From Natrinema altunense (GTDB lineage: Archaea > Halobacteriota > Halobacteria > Halobacteriales > Natrialbaceae): 64,000 nt of DNA. The stretch's first letter is position 1. Every line of letters starts with the position of its first letter. Under the pieces are notes generated by a model. The model saw only the letters and a program-made list of their open reading frames with translations. It was not told where the DNA came from and ran no database searches. The stretch is taken from positions 62,001-126,000 of the forward strand of contig NZ_JNCS01000001.1 in the NCBI RefSeq assembly GCF_000731985.1. Reading direction: 5' to 3'. Of this stretch, positions 1 to 8,606 are shown in pieces. The position numbers and the translations under genes are program-made.

Positions 1-760
1 GGTCCACCGTGAGCCGAACGCTCGAGGCGCGGGCTACCTCGAGCAGGCCGGCTGCGACGCCGCCTTCGGTGGGATCGTGCATCGCAGTCGCGTACTCGCG
101 GACGATCCGGGCCTCCGAGACGACGCTGATCTCGTCGAGGAACGCCTCGGCGCGTTCGCGGACTTCGGGGTCGATATCCAGTTCGTCGCCGAAGTCGGCC
201 GCGAGGATAGCCGAGCCTTCGATTCCCGCCGCCTTGGTGAGGATCACGGCATCGCCGGGCGCTGCGCCGCCGGTCGGAACGAACCGATCGGTTGCCCCCA
301 TCGCCGTCAGCGAGAGCAGCGGCCGCTCGAGTTGATCGACGTACTCCGAGTGGCCGCCGACGATCGACGCGCCGACCTCGCGGGCGGCCGCATCGAGGTC
401 GTGGGAGATCTCCTCGAGCAGGGAGCGACCGGAGTCGGTGCTGCCGGCGGTGTCATCGCCGTCGGCCGCGCCGTTGTCGGCGCTCGGGAGCAAGACAACG
501 GCCGTCAGCCAGCGCGGGTCCGCCCCCGAGACGGCCACGTCGTTGGTGGCGACGTAGACGCCGAGTTCGCCGACTCCCTCGGCGGCCAGCGAGATCGGAT
601 CGGAGCTGACCACGAGCGTGCCCTCGCCGTCGGGCCAGTCGATCGCGGCGGCGTCCTCGCCGTCCGCGGGGCCCTGTACAACCGTCTCGTCGCTCTCGGC
701 CGCCCCCGTCCGCTCGAAGACGTGGGTCAGCAGATCGTCCGGGCTCACCTTACCGGGCAT
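1..760 (-). CDS. AIR synthase-related (HypE-like) protein, 3' end outside window
   Basis: Reads from ATG at 760 (MPGKVSPDDLL) leftward and is still open at base 1, so about 253 residues are present and the C-terminus is missing. The PurM/HypE pattern is visible: an N-terminal ATP-grasp-like half with DPISLAAEGVG and a GGHSEY motif, then the C-terminal-half signature MHDPTEGGVAAGLLEVA. Members of this fold bind ATP and activate carboxamide or similar groups; archaeal members outside hydrogenase operons have no settled role. No hydrogenase gene is near it, so a true HypE function is not supported. High confidence in family, low in substrate. Confidence 0.85.
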   Translation of the reverse strand, partial: MPGKVSPDDLLTHVFERTGAAESDETVVQGPADGEDAAAIDWPDGEGTLVVSSDPISLAAEGVGELGVYVATNDVAVSGADPRWLTAVVLLPSADNGAADGDDTAGSTDSGRSLLEEISHDLDAAAREVGASIVGGHSEYVDQLERPLLSLTAMGATDRFVPTGGAAPGDAVILTKAAGIEGSAILAADFGDELDIDPEVRERAEAFLDEISVVSEARIVREYATAMHDPTEGGVAAGLLEVARASSVRLTVD

Positions 761-965
761 ACCACGAACTGGGACGATGCGCGGTTTGTAGCTGTCGGAG
801 CACGCACCGCTCGAGGAGAGGCGGACGAGAGGCTGGCGGGCGACCAGATTCTCGCCCGTTTCGATCACGGACACCGGTGTGCAACGACAGAGCAGCGACC
901 GGAACGATACCTCCGGACGCTCTGCAGGAAAGGATTTGCGAGACAGAGCGGCCGTCAGGAACCCG

Positions 966-1652
966 CTAGTCGGGGAGGGGTGGCCACGTCGTTGCGACCG
1001 TTTCCTCGATGAGAGACGTTTGAGCGCGGCGAAGTCGCTCCGAGACCGCGGACGCCGAGATGTCTAACTCCGTCCCGATCGCTTCCAGAGACGTCCGTCG
1101 AGGAACGTCGAAATAGCCCATCTCGTAGGCCGTTCTGAGCGCCTCACGTTGGCGATCGGAAAGGCCGTCGCCGGGCGGTTCGGACGCGCCGTCGTGAGTG
1201 AGACGGTGCAATCGAAATCCGGCGTTCTGTTGCCAGAACGACGAAAACTCGTCGAACGCCGCTCGAGTAGCAAACCACCCGGACTGACGCCACCCGTTGG
1301 GGGTCACTTCGATCCGTTCGATAGTGGCTTCAGCGGTGGCAAGCGCCTTGAGTCCGGCAAGGTCGTCGATGTGGTCACCGAGTTGGTCCGCTAAACTGAG
1401 TGCCGGGACCGCCTGATATCGTCGCGTGGAGTCAGCCGTTCCGATCACCGTCCATTCGTCGACATCGTCGGCGTCAGTCAAGGCCGCCTCGACTGCCGTC
1501 CGTGAACCGCCCGTCACAGTGGTGAGAAACAGTGGCCGGTCACCGTGGTTGAATTGAAGCGCGAGAACAATCGTTGCCTCGGGCGCTGCCCTCGCCACTC
1601 CGACGAGCGGAAGCGCATCGCAGTGGATGTCGAACTCCGCGACGAGACCCAT
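966..1652 (-). CDS. bat-type helix-turn-helix transcriptional regulator
   Basis: 228 residues. The C-terminal 60 residues carry the bacterio-opsin-activator HTH (HTH_10): LSDRQREALRTAYEMGYFDVPRR, then EIGTELDISASAVSERLRRA, which is the recognition-helix part. The N-terminal 150 residues form the usual haloarchaeal sensory/bat-associated domain without a recognisable cofactor motif. It is divergent from the alpha/beta hydrolase at 1777, with about 125 bp between them, so it may control that gene; this is inference from arrangement only. Confidence 0.85.
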   Translation of the reverse strand: MGLVAEFDIHCDALPLVGVARAAPEATIVLALQFNHGDRPLFLTTVTGGSRTAVEAALTDADDVDEWTVIGTADSTRRYQAVPALSLADQLGDHIDDLAGLKALATAEATIERIEVTPNGWRQSGWFATRAAFDEFSSFWQQNAGFRLHRLTHDGASEPPGDGLSDRQREALRTAYEMGYFDVPRRTSLEAIGTELDISASAVSERLRRAQTSLIEETVATTWPPLPD

Positions 1653-1776
1653 GCCGCGTCGTTTCCCTCCGTGTCAATGGACGTATCGAAACGGCGTTCG
1701 TATTTCCCTCGCCCATTTAAAACCCCCCATCATTGAGAGAACTGCTTAGCCCAGTCCGCCCCGAACGCGGTGATGC

Positions 1777-2571
1777 ATGCAGACGACACAGTCCGACACT
1801 GGAATCGAGGTCACGTACGAACGCCACGGCGATGGTCCGCCGCTGATTCTCCTGCACGGTGGAATGGCCCCCAGAGAATACTGGCAACCCGTTATTCCAC
1901 ACCTAGACGGATACACCGCGATCGTCCCGCAACGCCCGGGATTTGGAACGTGTCTCGATGATCGAGTCGAGACCAGCGCCGACGACGTGTTGCAACGGGA
2001 AGTCGAATACGTGCGCACACTCGTCGACGCGTTCGACGAGGAGCCGGTACTCTTCGGTCACTCCTACGGTGCACTCACCGCGATCGAAACTGCGACGAAC
2101 GCAGCAGTGGCGGCAGTCGTCGCGTATGAACCGGCGATCCTTCCCGACGATTACCGAGCGGACGCCGACCTCGCAGACCGGATGCAGGCGCTCATCGAGG
2201 CGGGGAAACGACGTGAGGCAGTGAAGCGGTACATCGAGCAGGTCCTCCACCCTGACGGGGTCGACGACCTCGACGCGTGGCTCGCAGAGTGGCCAGTCTG
2301 GCCGGCGTGTACGGACCTCGCCGAAGAGGTCGTCCGGATGAACCGCGCCGTCGAGCAATACCGCCTTCCGAACAGTCTGGACGTTGCCGCCCCTGCACTC
2401 GTCTTGACCGGCACCGACGGCCCCGGGTTTCTCCGGGAGAGCGCCCGCGCAACCCACGACGTGATCCCGCACAGCCGCCTCGTCGAATTCGACGGCGTGA
2501 GCCACAGCGGTCCCGCCGAAGCACCGGAACTAATCTCCGCAGAAATCGACGCGTTCGTGCGAACACGATAG
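1777..2571 (+). CDS. alpha/beta hydrolase
   Basis: 264 residues with the full alpha/beta-hydrolase layout: oxyanion-hole HGG near residue 28, nucleophile elbow GHSYGA near residue 95 (Ser nucleophile), a late acidic strand (LVLTGTDGP) and catalytic His in GVSHSGP near the C-terminus. The order of motifs fits esterases or C-C bond hydrolases; the substrate cannot be told from sequence. Divergent from the bat-type regulator, which is the most likely local regulator. Start chosen as the ATG giving a normal N-terminus (MQTTQSDTGI). Confidence 0.85.
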   Translation: MQTTQSDTGIEVTYERHGDGPPLILLHGGMAPREYWQPVIPHLDGYTAIVPQRPGFGTCLDDRVETSADDVLQREVEYVRTLVDAFDEEPVLFGHSYGALTAIETATNAAVAAVVAYEPAILPDDYRADADLADRMQALIEAGKRREAVKRYIEQVLHPDGVDDLDAWLAEWPVWPACTDLAEEVVRMNRAVEQYRLPNSLDVAAPALVLTGTDGPGFLRESARATHDVIPHSRLVEFDGVSHSGPAEAPELISAEIDAFVRTR

Positions 2572-2629
2572 CGATTCGGCAGCCACCGGAGCGCCGAGAA
2601 CGCGCTGGACACCCCGTCTCGAACTCCGC

Positions 2630-3631
2630 TCAGGCGTCGGGCGCGACCGCGTTCATCGTCCGCCGGACCTGTTCTTCGCTCGCACCGCGTGGGAAGCTGA
2701 CCGCGATGGCGTCGAGGCCGTCGACGGCCTCGTAGGCCTCGAGTTTCTCGCGGGCGGTTTCGGGATCGCCGGCCGCACAGAGGTCGTCGAGGATGGTTTC
2801 GTCGACCAGTTCGAGTGCGTGTTCGCGGTCGCCGTCCTGCCAGGCGTCGTGGATGTCGGTGGCCTCGTCGTACCCCTGTCGCTCGAGGGCGTCGCGGTAG
2901 AACGTGCCCATACCGCCGATGTAGAAGCCGATGTGCTGGCGGGTAAGGCGACGGGCCTCAGCGGGATCGTCCAGCGCACAGCAGGTGACGCCCGTGGTGA
3001 CCTGCACGTCGTCGGGATCGCGGTCGCCGAGTTCGGCACCGCGTTCGATGTCCTCGAGTCGGTCTCGCGTCCCGTCGGGGGTGAGCATGATGCCGTGCCA
3101 GCCGTCGGCGAAGCGGCCCGCGAGTTCGACCGCCTTCGGCCCCATTCCGGTCACCTCGATCGGCGGCGCCGTCTCCGGCGGGTCACAGCGGAGGCGGAAG
3201 CCCGAGAGGTCGAAGTCCTCGCCGTCGTAGTCGACGGTCTCGCCGGCAAGCACCTGCCGGACGATCTCGACCGTTTCGCGGGTGCGCCTGAGCGGGTTGC
3301 CGTACTCCACGCCGTGCCAGTTCTCGATCACGACGGGACCGCTCGGGCCGAGCCCCAGCCGGAACCGGCCCTCGGAGAGTTCCTGCAGCGTCGCCGCCGT
3401 CTGCCCCAACAGGGCCGGCGACCGCGAGTAGGTGTTGAGAATGCTCGAGCCGATGTCGATCGAGTCGGTACGCTCGGCCATCGCAGACAGGACGGTGACG
3501 CCGTCGCGGCCCCACGTCTCGGGGAGCCAGGCGCAGTCGTAGCCGCCGTCCTCGGCGGTCTGTACGTAGTCGACGATCGAGTCGATCGTCGGCTGTGCGG
3601 CCACGGGCAGGTGGACATCTCTGGCGGTCAT
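2630..3631 (-). CDS. LLM-class F420-dependent oxidoreductase
   Basis: 333 residues from ATG at 3631 (MTARDVHLPVAAQ); the frame is open further upstream but that part is GC-rich antisense-like and has no typical start. Luciferase-like TIM-barrel signatures are visible: AEDGGYDCAWLPE near the N-terminus, RFRLGLGPSG in the middle, and the C-terminal helical part ending in MNAVAPDA. The family reduces substrates with the deazaflavin F420, a cofactor haloarchaea make. Similar haloarchaeal proteins are grouped as a subfamily of unknown substrate. Confidence 0.85.
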   Translation of the reverse strand: MTARDVHLPVAAQPTIDSIVDYVQTAEDGGYDCAWLPETWGRDGVTVLSAMAERTDSIDIGSSILNTYSRSPALLGQTAATLQELSEGRFRLGLGPSGPVVIENWHGVEYGNPLRRTRETVEIVRQVLAGETVDYDGEDFDLSGFRLRCDPPETAPPIEVTGMGPKAVELAGRFADGWHGIMLTPDGTRDRLEDIERGAELGDRDPDDVQVTTGVTCCALDDPAEARRLTRQHIGFYIGGMGTFYRDALERQGYDEATDIHDAWQDGDREHALELVDETILDDLCAAGDPETAREKLEAYEAVDGLDAIAVSFPRGASEEQVRRTMNAVAPDA

Positions 3632-3798
3632 CGTCGGACACAGACGGAGCGGGGCCTTTTGGGTGTATGGGAACCGGGAGTCCGAGGACGATCGTTTACC
3701 GACGGGACTCGGACGAGACACGTGCCGGTCCGGAGGGGATGTCAAACCGCGTCGGCACCGTCCGGTTTCGGAACGTTTGAGACCCGCTGTTGGAATGA

Positions 3799-4962
3799 GT
3801 GACTGTGACCCGGACACGACTCTTCGCCTCCCTCTGTGGCCTCGTCTTTTTCCTCAATCTGGCCAGAGTTATCTTCGCACCGCTTCTGGACGTGTTCATC
3901 GGCGAATTCGCGATCGGGGAGGCGACCGCTGGACTCATCGTGACGCTCGCGTGGGTCGGGAGTTCGTCCCTTCGTCTGCCGACCGGGTGGCTCCTCACCA
4001 AAGTCCCGAGACACTACATCGTGATCGGGTCCGGACTGATCCTCGCGGCGTCCTCGGCGATCGCTGCGACCGCGACGACGGTCCCGCGACTCATGATCGG
4101 GGCCTTCCTCATGGGTATCGCCTCCGGCGTCTACTTCGTCTCGGCGAATCCGCTGTTGAGCGAACTGTTCCCATCGCGTGTCGGCCGCGTCATGGGGATT
4201 CACGGGGCCGCCAGCCAGATCGCCGCGGTGATCGCCGCGCCGTTCGTCGCGCTCACGCTCCTCGTCGACTGGCGACTCTCGCTGTGGGCGATCGCCGTCG
4301 GCGCGGCAGTGGTAACGGTCGCCACGTGGATCGTCGCGAGCAATACCGAGATGCCGACTGCGGGACGGGCCGATCGCGACTTCATCGCCGGCGCGCTCTC
4401 GGAATGGCGTCTCATCGTGACCGCGCTGGCGATCGTCGGCGCACCCGTGTTCGTCTGGCAGGGCCTGTTCAACTTCTACGAACTGTACATGCAGTCGAAG
4501 GGGCTCTCCGATCGGGCGGCGGGAATGTCGCTCACGATCGTGTTCGCCGCCGGCGTTCCCGCGTTTTACTTCGGCGGCGATCTGGCCGATAGGTTCCCCA
4601 AAGTCCCGTACCTGCTCGGCATCGTCGGCGCGTTCGCCGCGAGCCTCCTCGCATTGACCGCGGTCGACAGCCTGCTCGCGCTGATCGTCATCACCGTGAT
4701 CGTGGGATTCGTCGTCCACGCGCTGTTTCCGGCCACGGATACGTACCTCCTCGATACGCTGCCGGATTCGACGCGGGGCAGCGCATACGCCGTGTTCAGT
4801 TCCGCCTGGATGCTCACCCAAGCGCTCGGGTCGTCCGCCGTCGGCCTCTTCCTCGAGCGAGGCTACACCTACGACACGGTGTTCAGCAGCGCGGCCCTCC
4901 TCCTCGGGGCTTCGGTCGCAGTCCTCGTCGTCCTCGAGCGGCGGGGCCGGCTCCCGAGTTGA
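3799..4962 (+). CDS. MFS transporter
   Basis: 387 residues, GTG start (MTVTRTRLFASLCGL), with about twelve hydrophobic helices and the MFS layout: a loop with RLPTGWLLTK between helices 2 and 3, and a matching mid-protein loop with FYFGGDLADRFPK between helices 8 and 9. It is an integral cytoplasmic-membrane secondary transporter. Substrate unknown. A second GTG two codons downstream (3805) is an equally possible start. It stands alone between a minus-strand LLM oxidoreductase and a minus-strand SDR. Confidence 0.85.
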   Translation: MTVTRTRLFASLCGLVFFLNLARVIFAPLLDVFIGEFAIGEATAGLIVTLAWVGSSSLRLPTGWLLTKVPRHYIVIGSGLILAASSAIAATATTVPRLMIGAFLMGIASGVYFVSANPLLSELFPSRVGRVMGIHGAASQIAAVIAAPFVALTLLVDWRLSLWAIAVGAAVVTVATWIVASNTEMPTAGRADRDFIAGALSEWRLIVTALAIVGAPVFVWQGLFNFYELYMQSKGLSDRAAGMSLTIVFAAGVPAFYFGGDLADRFPKVPYLLGIVGAFAASLLALTAVDSLLALIVITVIVGFVVHALFPATDTYLLDTLPDSTRGSAYAVFSSAWMLTQALGSSAVGLFLERGYTYDTVFSSAALLLGASVAVLVVLERRGRLPS

Positions 4963-5078
4963 ACCGTCACCCTCCCCAACTGGTGGCCCAGAACGGGACC
5001 CGGCGGGCGGCCGGTGGACGCTCGAGGAAGCGGCGTAACTGCGTCGTGGATCCGAGTCGTGGTACGAAAACGGGAGGC

Positions 5079-5855
5079 CTACACGTCGTGGTCTTCCTCG
5101 ATCTGCGGAACGCCCTGGACGGTGATGGTCTCGCCGACCACGTACGAGGACGCGGGACTGGCGAGGAACTGCGTCACGTCGGCGATCTCCTCGACGGTGC
5201 CGATGCGGCGGGCGACTTCCTCGCGGTCGATGTTGTCCGCGGAGACGCCCATCTGACTCTCGACGCCCGGCGTCGCGACGAAGCCCGGCGCGATGCAGTT
5301 GACGCGCACGTCGTCGTCGGCCCACTCGTAGGACAGCGTCGTCGTCAGGTTGATCACGGCGGCCTTGGCCGCACCGTAGGGACTCATCAGCGGCGAGCCC
5401 CGTTGCCCGGCCACGCTGGCGAGGTTGATCACGGAACCGCCGCCGTCTTTGAGAGACGCCGCGGCGGCGTGCGTGCAGTGATAGGTCCCGTTGACGTTGA
5501 TGTCCATGATCGTCTTCCAGCCGTTCGGGGAGATGTCGTCGAAGTCGGCCATGAACGAAGCGCCGGCGTTGTTGACCAGCACGTCGAGCCCGCCGAACTC
5601 TTCGACGGTGGCCTCGACGAGCGCGTCGACGGCGTCGCGGTCCGTCACGTCGCATTCGACGGCCAGCGCCTCGCCGGGGCTGTCGCCCTCGTTGATCGCC
5701 TCGGCGACCGGGTCGACGTTGTCCTGCTCGCGCGAACAGACGACCACGTCGACGCCGTCCGCGGCGAACCGTTCCGCGATCGACTTCCCGATGCCGCTCG
5801 AGGACCCCGTAACGATAGCGACGTCACCGTCAACGCTGAACTGGTCGGTACTCAT
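5079..5855 (-). CDS. SDR-family oxidoreductase
   Basis: 258 residues. Classical short-chain dehydrogenase motifs in order: Rossmann TGSSSGIG near residue 16, NNAG near residue 93, the catalytic Ser in VINLASVAG, the YxxxK pair in YGAAKAA and the late APGFVATPG segment. It most resembles 3-oxoacyl-ACP-reductase or glucose-dehydrogenase-like SDRs. The Arg in CSREQ after strand 2 would favour NADP(H). Nearby acyl-CoA genes make lipid metabolism plausible, but no operon link exists. Confidence 0.85.
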   Translation of the reverse strand: MSTDQFSVDGDVAIVTGSSSGIGKSIAERFAADGVDVVVCSREQDNVDPVAEAINEGDSPGEALAVECDVTDRDAVDALVEATVEEFGGLDVLVNNAGASFMADFDDISPNGWKTIMDINVNGTYHCTHAAAASLKDGGGSVINLASVAGQRGSPLMSPYGAAKAAVINLTTTLSYEWADDDVRVNCIAPGFVATPGVESQMGVSADNIDREEVARRIGTVEEIADVTQFLASPASSYVVGETITVQGVPQIEEDHDV

Positions 5856-6004
5856 CCGCGATCACCGATGACTGCAACTCGCGCCTGATTCATTACCATT
5901 GTTAGCTCCATTCGGCCTTTCACAGCAACTGTTAATAAAGATGGGCATAGATACCGTACCGTTACGTGAGCGGCAGTCACTGCCGGAGGGAGGTACCCGG
6001 CGGC

Positions 6005-6220
6005 GTGACGGCCGCCACCGCAGACAGAGCCATGACTCAGGACACCACCGACGACGGACCGGATCGACAGCCGGAGGCCGCGACCGGCGGGAGACTCGAG
6101 GACGCTCTTCCTGCTAATCCAGTTCCTAACGACGCCCTCGGGAAACGCGCCCACGAGACGGGCGGCTCCGTCGCGGGCGGCGTGCGTCCGAAGTCGACAG
6201 TCGGGAGGGCCGACCGATGA
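6005..6220 (+). CDS. possible small hydrophilic protein coupled to HAD gene
   Basis: A 71-codon frame starting at GTG 6005, preceded by GGAGGT at 5989-5994 at good spacing; an internal ATG at 6032 would give 62 residues. Its TGA overlaps the ATG of the HAD gene (ATGA at 6217-6220), a sign of translational coupling. The product is polar, Pro/Gly/Asp-rich, with no motif I recognise. Moderate to low confidence: overlap and ribosome site argue for it, composition is uninformative. Confidence 0.4.
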   Translation: MTAATADRAMTQDTTDDGPDRQPEAATGGRLEDALPANPVPNDALGKRAHETGGSVAGGVRPKSTVGRADR

Positions 6221-6945
6221 GCGGGCGGGTGAACGATGTCGGCGGGACCGACGACTGGGCCGCCGTCTTCTGGGACATCGGCGGCGTCATTCTCGCATTA
6301 GAGTCGGTACAGAGCGCCCACGCCGAGTTCGTCGCGGATCTGTGCGATCGTCACGCGGTCGACGCGACGGTCGAGGAGGCGATCGAGACGTGGCGGACGA
6401 CCGTCGGGGACTACTTCCGCGAGCGCGACGGCACCGAGTTTCGGTCCGCACGCGACGGCTACCACCTGGCCGTCGAGGCGATCGTCGGGACGGCAGTCCC
6501 GCGCGCGGAGTGGCAACCGCGGTTCGACGAGATCGTCCGCTCGTCGATCGAGCCGGTTCCGGGTGCTCCGGAGACGATCGCGCGACTCGCCGATCGCGAC
6601 CTCCACGTCGGCGTTATCAGCGACGTCGACGACGCGGCGGGTCGCGCGATGCTCGAGCGCTTCGGCGTCCGCGATCACTTCGACTCGATCACGACCTCCG
6701 AGGCGGTCGGTCGCACGAAACCCGATCCAGCCATGTTCGAGACGGCGCTCGAGACGGCCGGCGTCGCCCCCGAGCGCTCACTGATGATCGGCGACCGCTA
6801 CGAGCACGATATCAAGGGGGCTGCCGACTCGGGAATACACGGCGTCGCGTTCGGGGCCGAGGCGGGGCCGGCAGTCTCGTATCGGATCGAGACGCTCGAG
6901 GACGTACTCGAGATCGTCGACGGGAAACGGGAGCGATCGGACTGA
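6217..6945 (+). CDS. HAD-family hydrolase
   Basis: 242 residues. HAD motifs: motif I FWDIGGVIL near residue 20, motif II around GVISDVDDA, motif III Lys in GRTKPDPAMF and motif IV MIGDRYEHDIKGA. The second Asp of motif I (DxD) is Gly, as in the DxGG/DxGN subgroup that includes YihX-type and epoxide-hydrolase-linked HADs, so phosphatase activity is less certain than for DxD members. Cytosolic. It may be translated together with the short frame that overlaps its start. Confidence 0.85.
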   Translation: MSGRVNDVGGTDDWAAVFWDIGGVILALESVQSAHAEFVADLCDRHAVDATVEEAIETWRTTVGDYFRERDGTEFRSARDGYHLAVEAIVGTAVPRAEWQPRFDEIVRSSIEPVPGAPETIARLADRDLHVGVISDVDDAAGRAMLERFGVRDHFDSITTSEAVGRTKPDPAMFETALETAGVAPERSLMIGDRYEHDIKGAADSGIHGVAFGAEAGPAVSYRIETLEDVLEIVDGKRERSD

Positions 6946-7137
6946 CCGGACGACCTCCGGAGAGCCGGCTCGGAACCCGTGCCGCCACCATGAACATTGT
7001 AAAACAAAGAAGACAGCGTAACTATTTTCGTTAGGCAGCGCGGTTATGCTACCGTATACCATGTCGAGCGCGCACCGCGATGCAACGGCAGCCACCGTAT
7101 CGATCGTCGCCACGGGCGATACAGCCCGTCGAACGTC

Positions 7138-8199
7138 ATGAGCGATACCTACTACGAGCGCCTCGTCGACGAGGACGCGCTGGTCGCGTATCTGTCGGCC
7201 CACCTCGGCAGCGTCGACGCCTACGAGATCGAACGCCACCAGGAAGGCCACTCGAACGAGACGCTGTTCGTCACCTGGGGTGATCGGGAACTCGTCATCC
7301 GGCGGCCGCCGCCGGGCGAAACGGCCGACACGGCCCACGACGTGCTCCGCGAGTATCGCGTGACCGATGCCGTCGCCGATACGGACGTGCCGGTTCCGGA
7401 GCCATTGCTCGCCTGCGAGGACCACGACGTCATCGGGAGCGACTTCTACGTGATGGAGCAACTCGAGGGCGACGTGCTCCGGGAGGGCGAGCCCGAACGG
7501 TTCGCCGCGCCCGAGCACCGCCGTCGGATCGGTGAGGAACTGGTCGACACCCTGGCGAAGATCCACGACCTCGAGTACGAGGCGATCGGACTCGGCGAGT
7601 TCGGCCGTCCCGAGGGGTATACCCAGCGACAGGTCGATCGCTGGGGGAAACAACTCACGTGGGCGTTCGAGGTCACCGAGGAGGAACGCGAGATTCCGAC
7701 CCTCCACGAGGTCGGCGAGTGGCTCCGGGACAACGTTCCGGAGGCACACCCGCACACGCTCGTCCACGGCGATTACAAGCTCGATAACGTCATGTTCGCG
7801 CCCGGCACGCCGCCGGAACTCGTCGGCGTCTTCGACTGGGAGATGGCCACGCTGGGCGATCCGCGCGCGGACCTGGGGTGGATGCTCTCCTACTGGCGCG
7901 ACGCGAAAGACCCCGAGCCGTCGATTCCCGAACTGACGACTCGCTTCATGGAACAGGAGGGCTACTCGAGTCGGACCGAACTGGTCGAGCGATGGGAGGA
8001 CCGAACCGGCTACGCGTTCGAACACGAGCGATTCTACCGAACGCTCGCCGTCTACAAGCTGGCTGCCCTCGGCGAGATGTTCTTCCGGCGCTACCTCGAG
8101 GGCAACAGCGACGATCCGATGTACCCGAAGATGGAAGACCGCGTGCCGGCGCTGGCCGCGCGGGCCAAACGGATCATCGAGGGCGACGAACCGCTGTAG
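7138..8199 (+). CDS. APH-like phosphotransferase family protein
   Basis: 353 residues with a protein-kinase-like fold of the aminoglycoside phosphotransferase/ACAD10-11 type: glycine-containing N-lobe (HQEGHSNETLFV), VIRRPP with the ATP-lysine replaced by Arg, catalytic loop HGDYKLDNVM with Asp and Asn, and the metal-binding FDWEMATLGDPRADLGW. Homologues sit with acyl-CoA dehydrogenases and are thought to phosphorylate hydroxyacyl substrates; the acyl-CoA genes 3 kb downstream agree. Antibiotic resistance is not implied. Confidence 0.85.
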   Translation: MSDTYYERLVDEDALVAYLSAHLGSVDAYEIERHQEGHSNETLFVTWGDRELVIRRPPPGETADTAHDVLREYRVTDAVADTDVPVPEPLLACEDHDVIGSDFYVMEQLEGDVLREGEPERFAAPEHRRRIGEELVDTLAKIHDLEYEAIGLGEFGRPEGYTQRQVDRWGKQLTWAFEVTEEEREIPTLHEVGEWLRDNVPEAHPHTLVHGDYKLDNVMFAPGTPPELVGVFDWEMATLGDPRADLGWMLSYWRDAKDPEPSIPELTTRFMEQEGYSSRTELVERWEDRTGYAFEHERFYRTLAVYKLAALGEMFFRRYLEGNSDDPMYPKMEDRVPALAARAKRIIEGDEPL

Positions 8200-8544
8200 G
8201 GCCTCGAGTCGGCGATTCGTTTTCGGGCTGGGGAAGGGCGTAGTAGTTTTCATGCCCCACAGCGAGACGGTCGTTTCCGTCGCGATTTCGCTCGGGCGGA
8301 TCGACGTATAAGCGTATGACTATTCACACATCGGACCACCTGTCGGGAATACTAACGGAGTCGTGTCGAATAGACGGCGCGACTGTAACACAGAGAAGAG
8401 GCGATCCGTGGGTAGTAACCAGTCAGTACCGGTTGGGAAGCCATCACAGCGACCGCTGGGACTCTCGTTATCTGTCGAAAACGGTCTGCTGAATACAGTG
8501 GATGTGGTAATAAATGATTCAGCATACAACTAACTGAAATAATT

Positions 8545-8580
8545 ACACTTGGTAAGTGTGATATCCCCCTTCATTTAAGC
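8545..8580 (+). promoter_or_regulatory. operator-like inverted repeat and TATA box before alcohol dehydrogenase
   Basis: ACACTT (8545-8550), GGT, AAGTGT (8554-8559) is a perfect 6-bp inverted repeat. It lies just upstream of the AT-rich CATTTAAG element at 8572-8579, about 30 bases before the ATG at 8607. That spacing fits a leaderless haloarchaeal transcript, with the repeat at the position of a BRE-proximal operator. The rest of 8200-8544 shows no convincing gene. Confidence 0.5.
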
Positions 8581-8606
8581 CCTCCTTTGTCGTGGGTTGT
8601 TGTGGC

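Noticed and set aside
3742-5078. Minus-strand frame opposite the MFS transporter
   Set aside because: Low-complexity Arg/Asp/Gly-rich translation, a typical GC-rich shadow of a membrane-protein gene.
7138-8199. Aminoglycoside resistance gene
   Set aside because: APH fold is present, but the ATP-lysine position and acyl-CoA gene context fit the ACAD10/11-type kinase group better.
8320-8529. 69-codon minus-strand frame before the alcohol dehydrogenase
   Set aside because: Composition not protein-like and no promoter on that strand.
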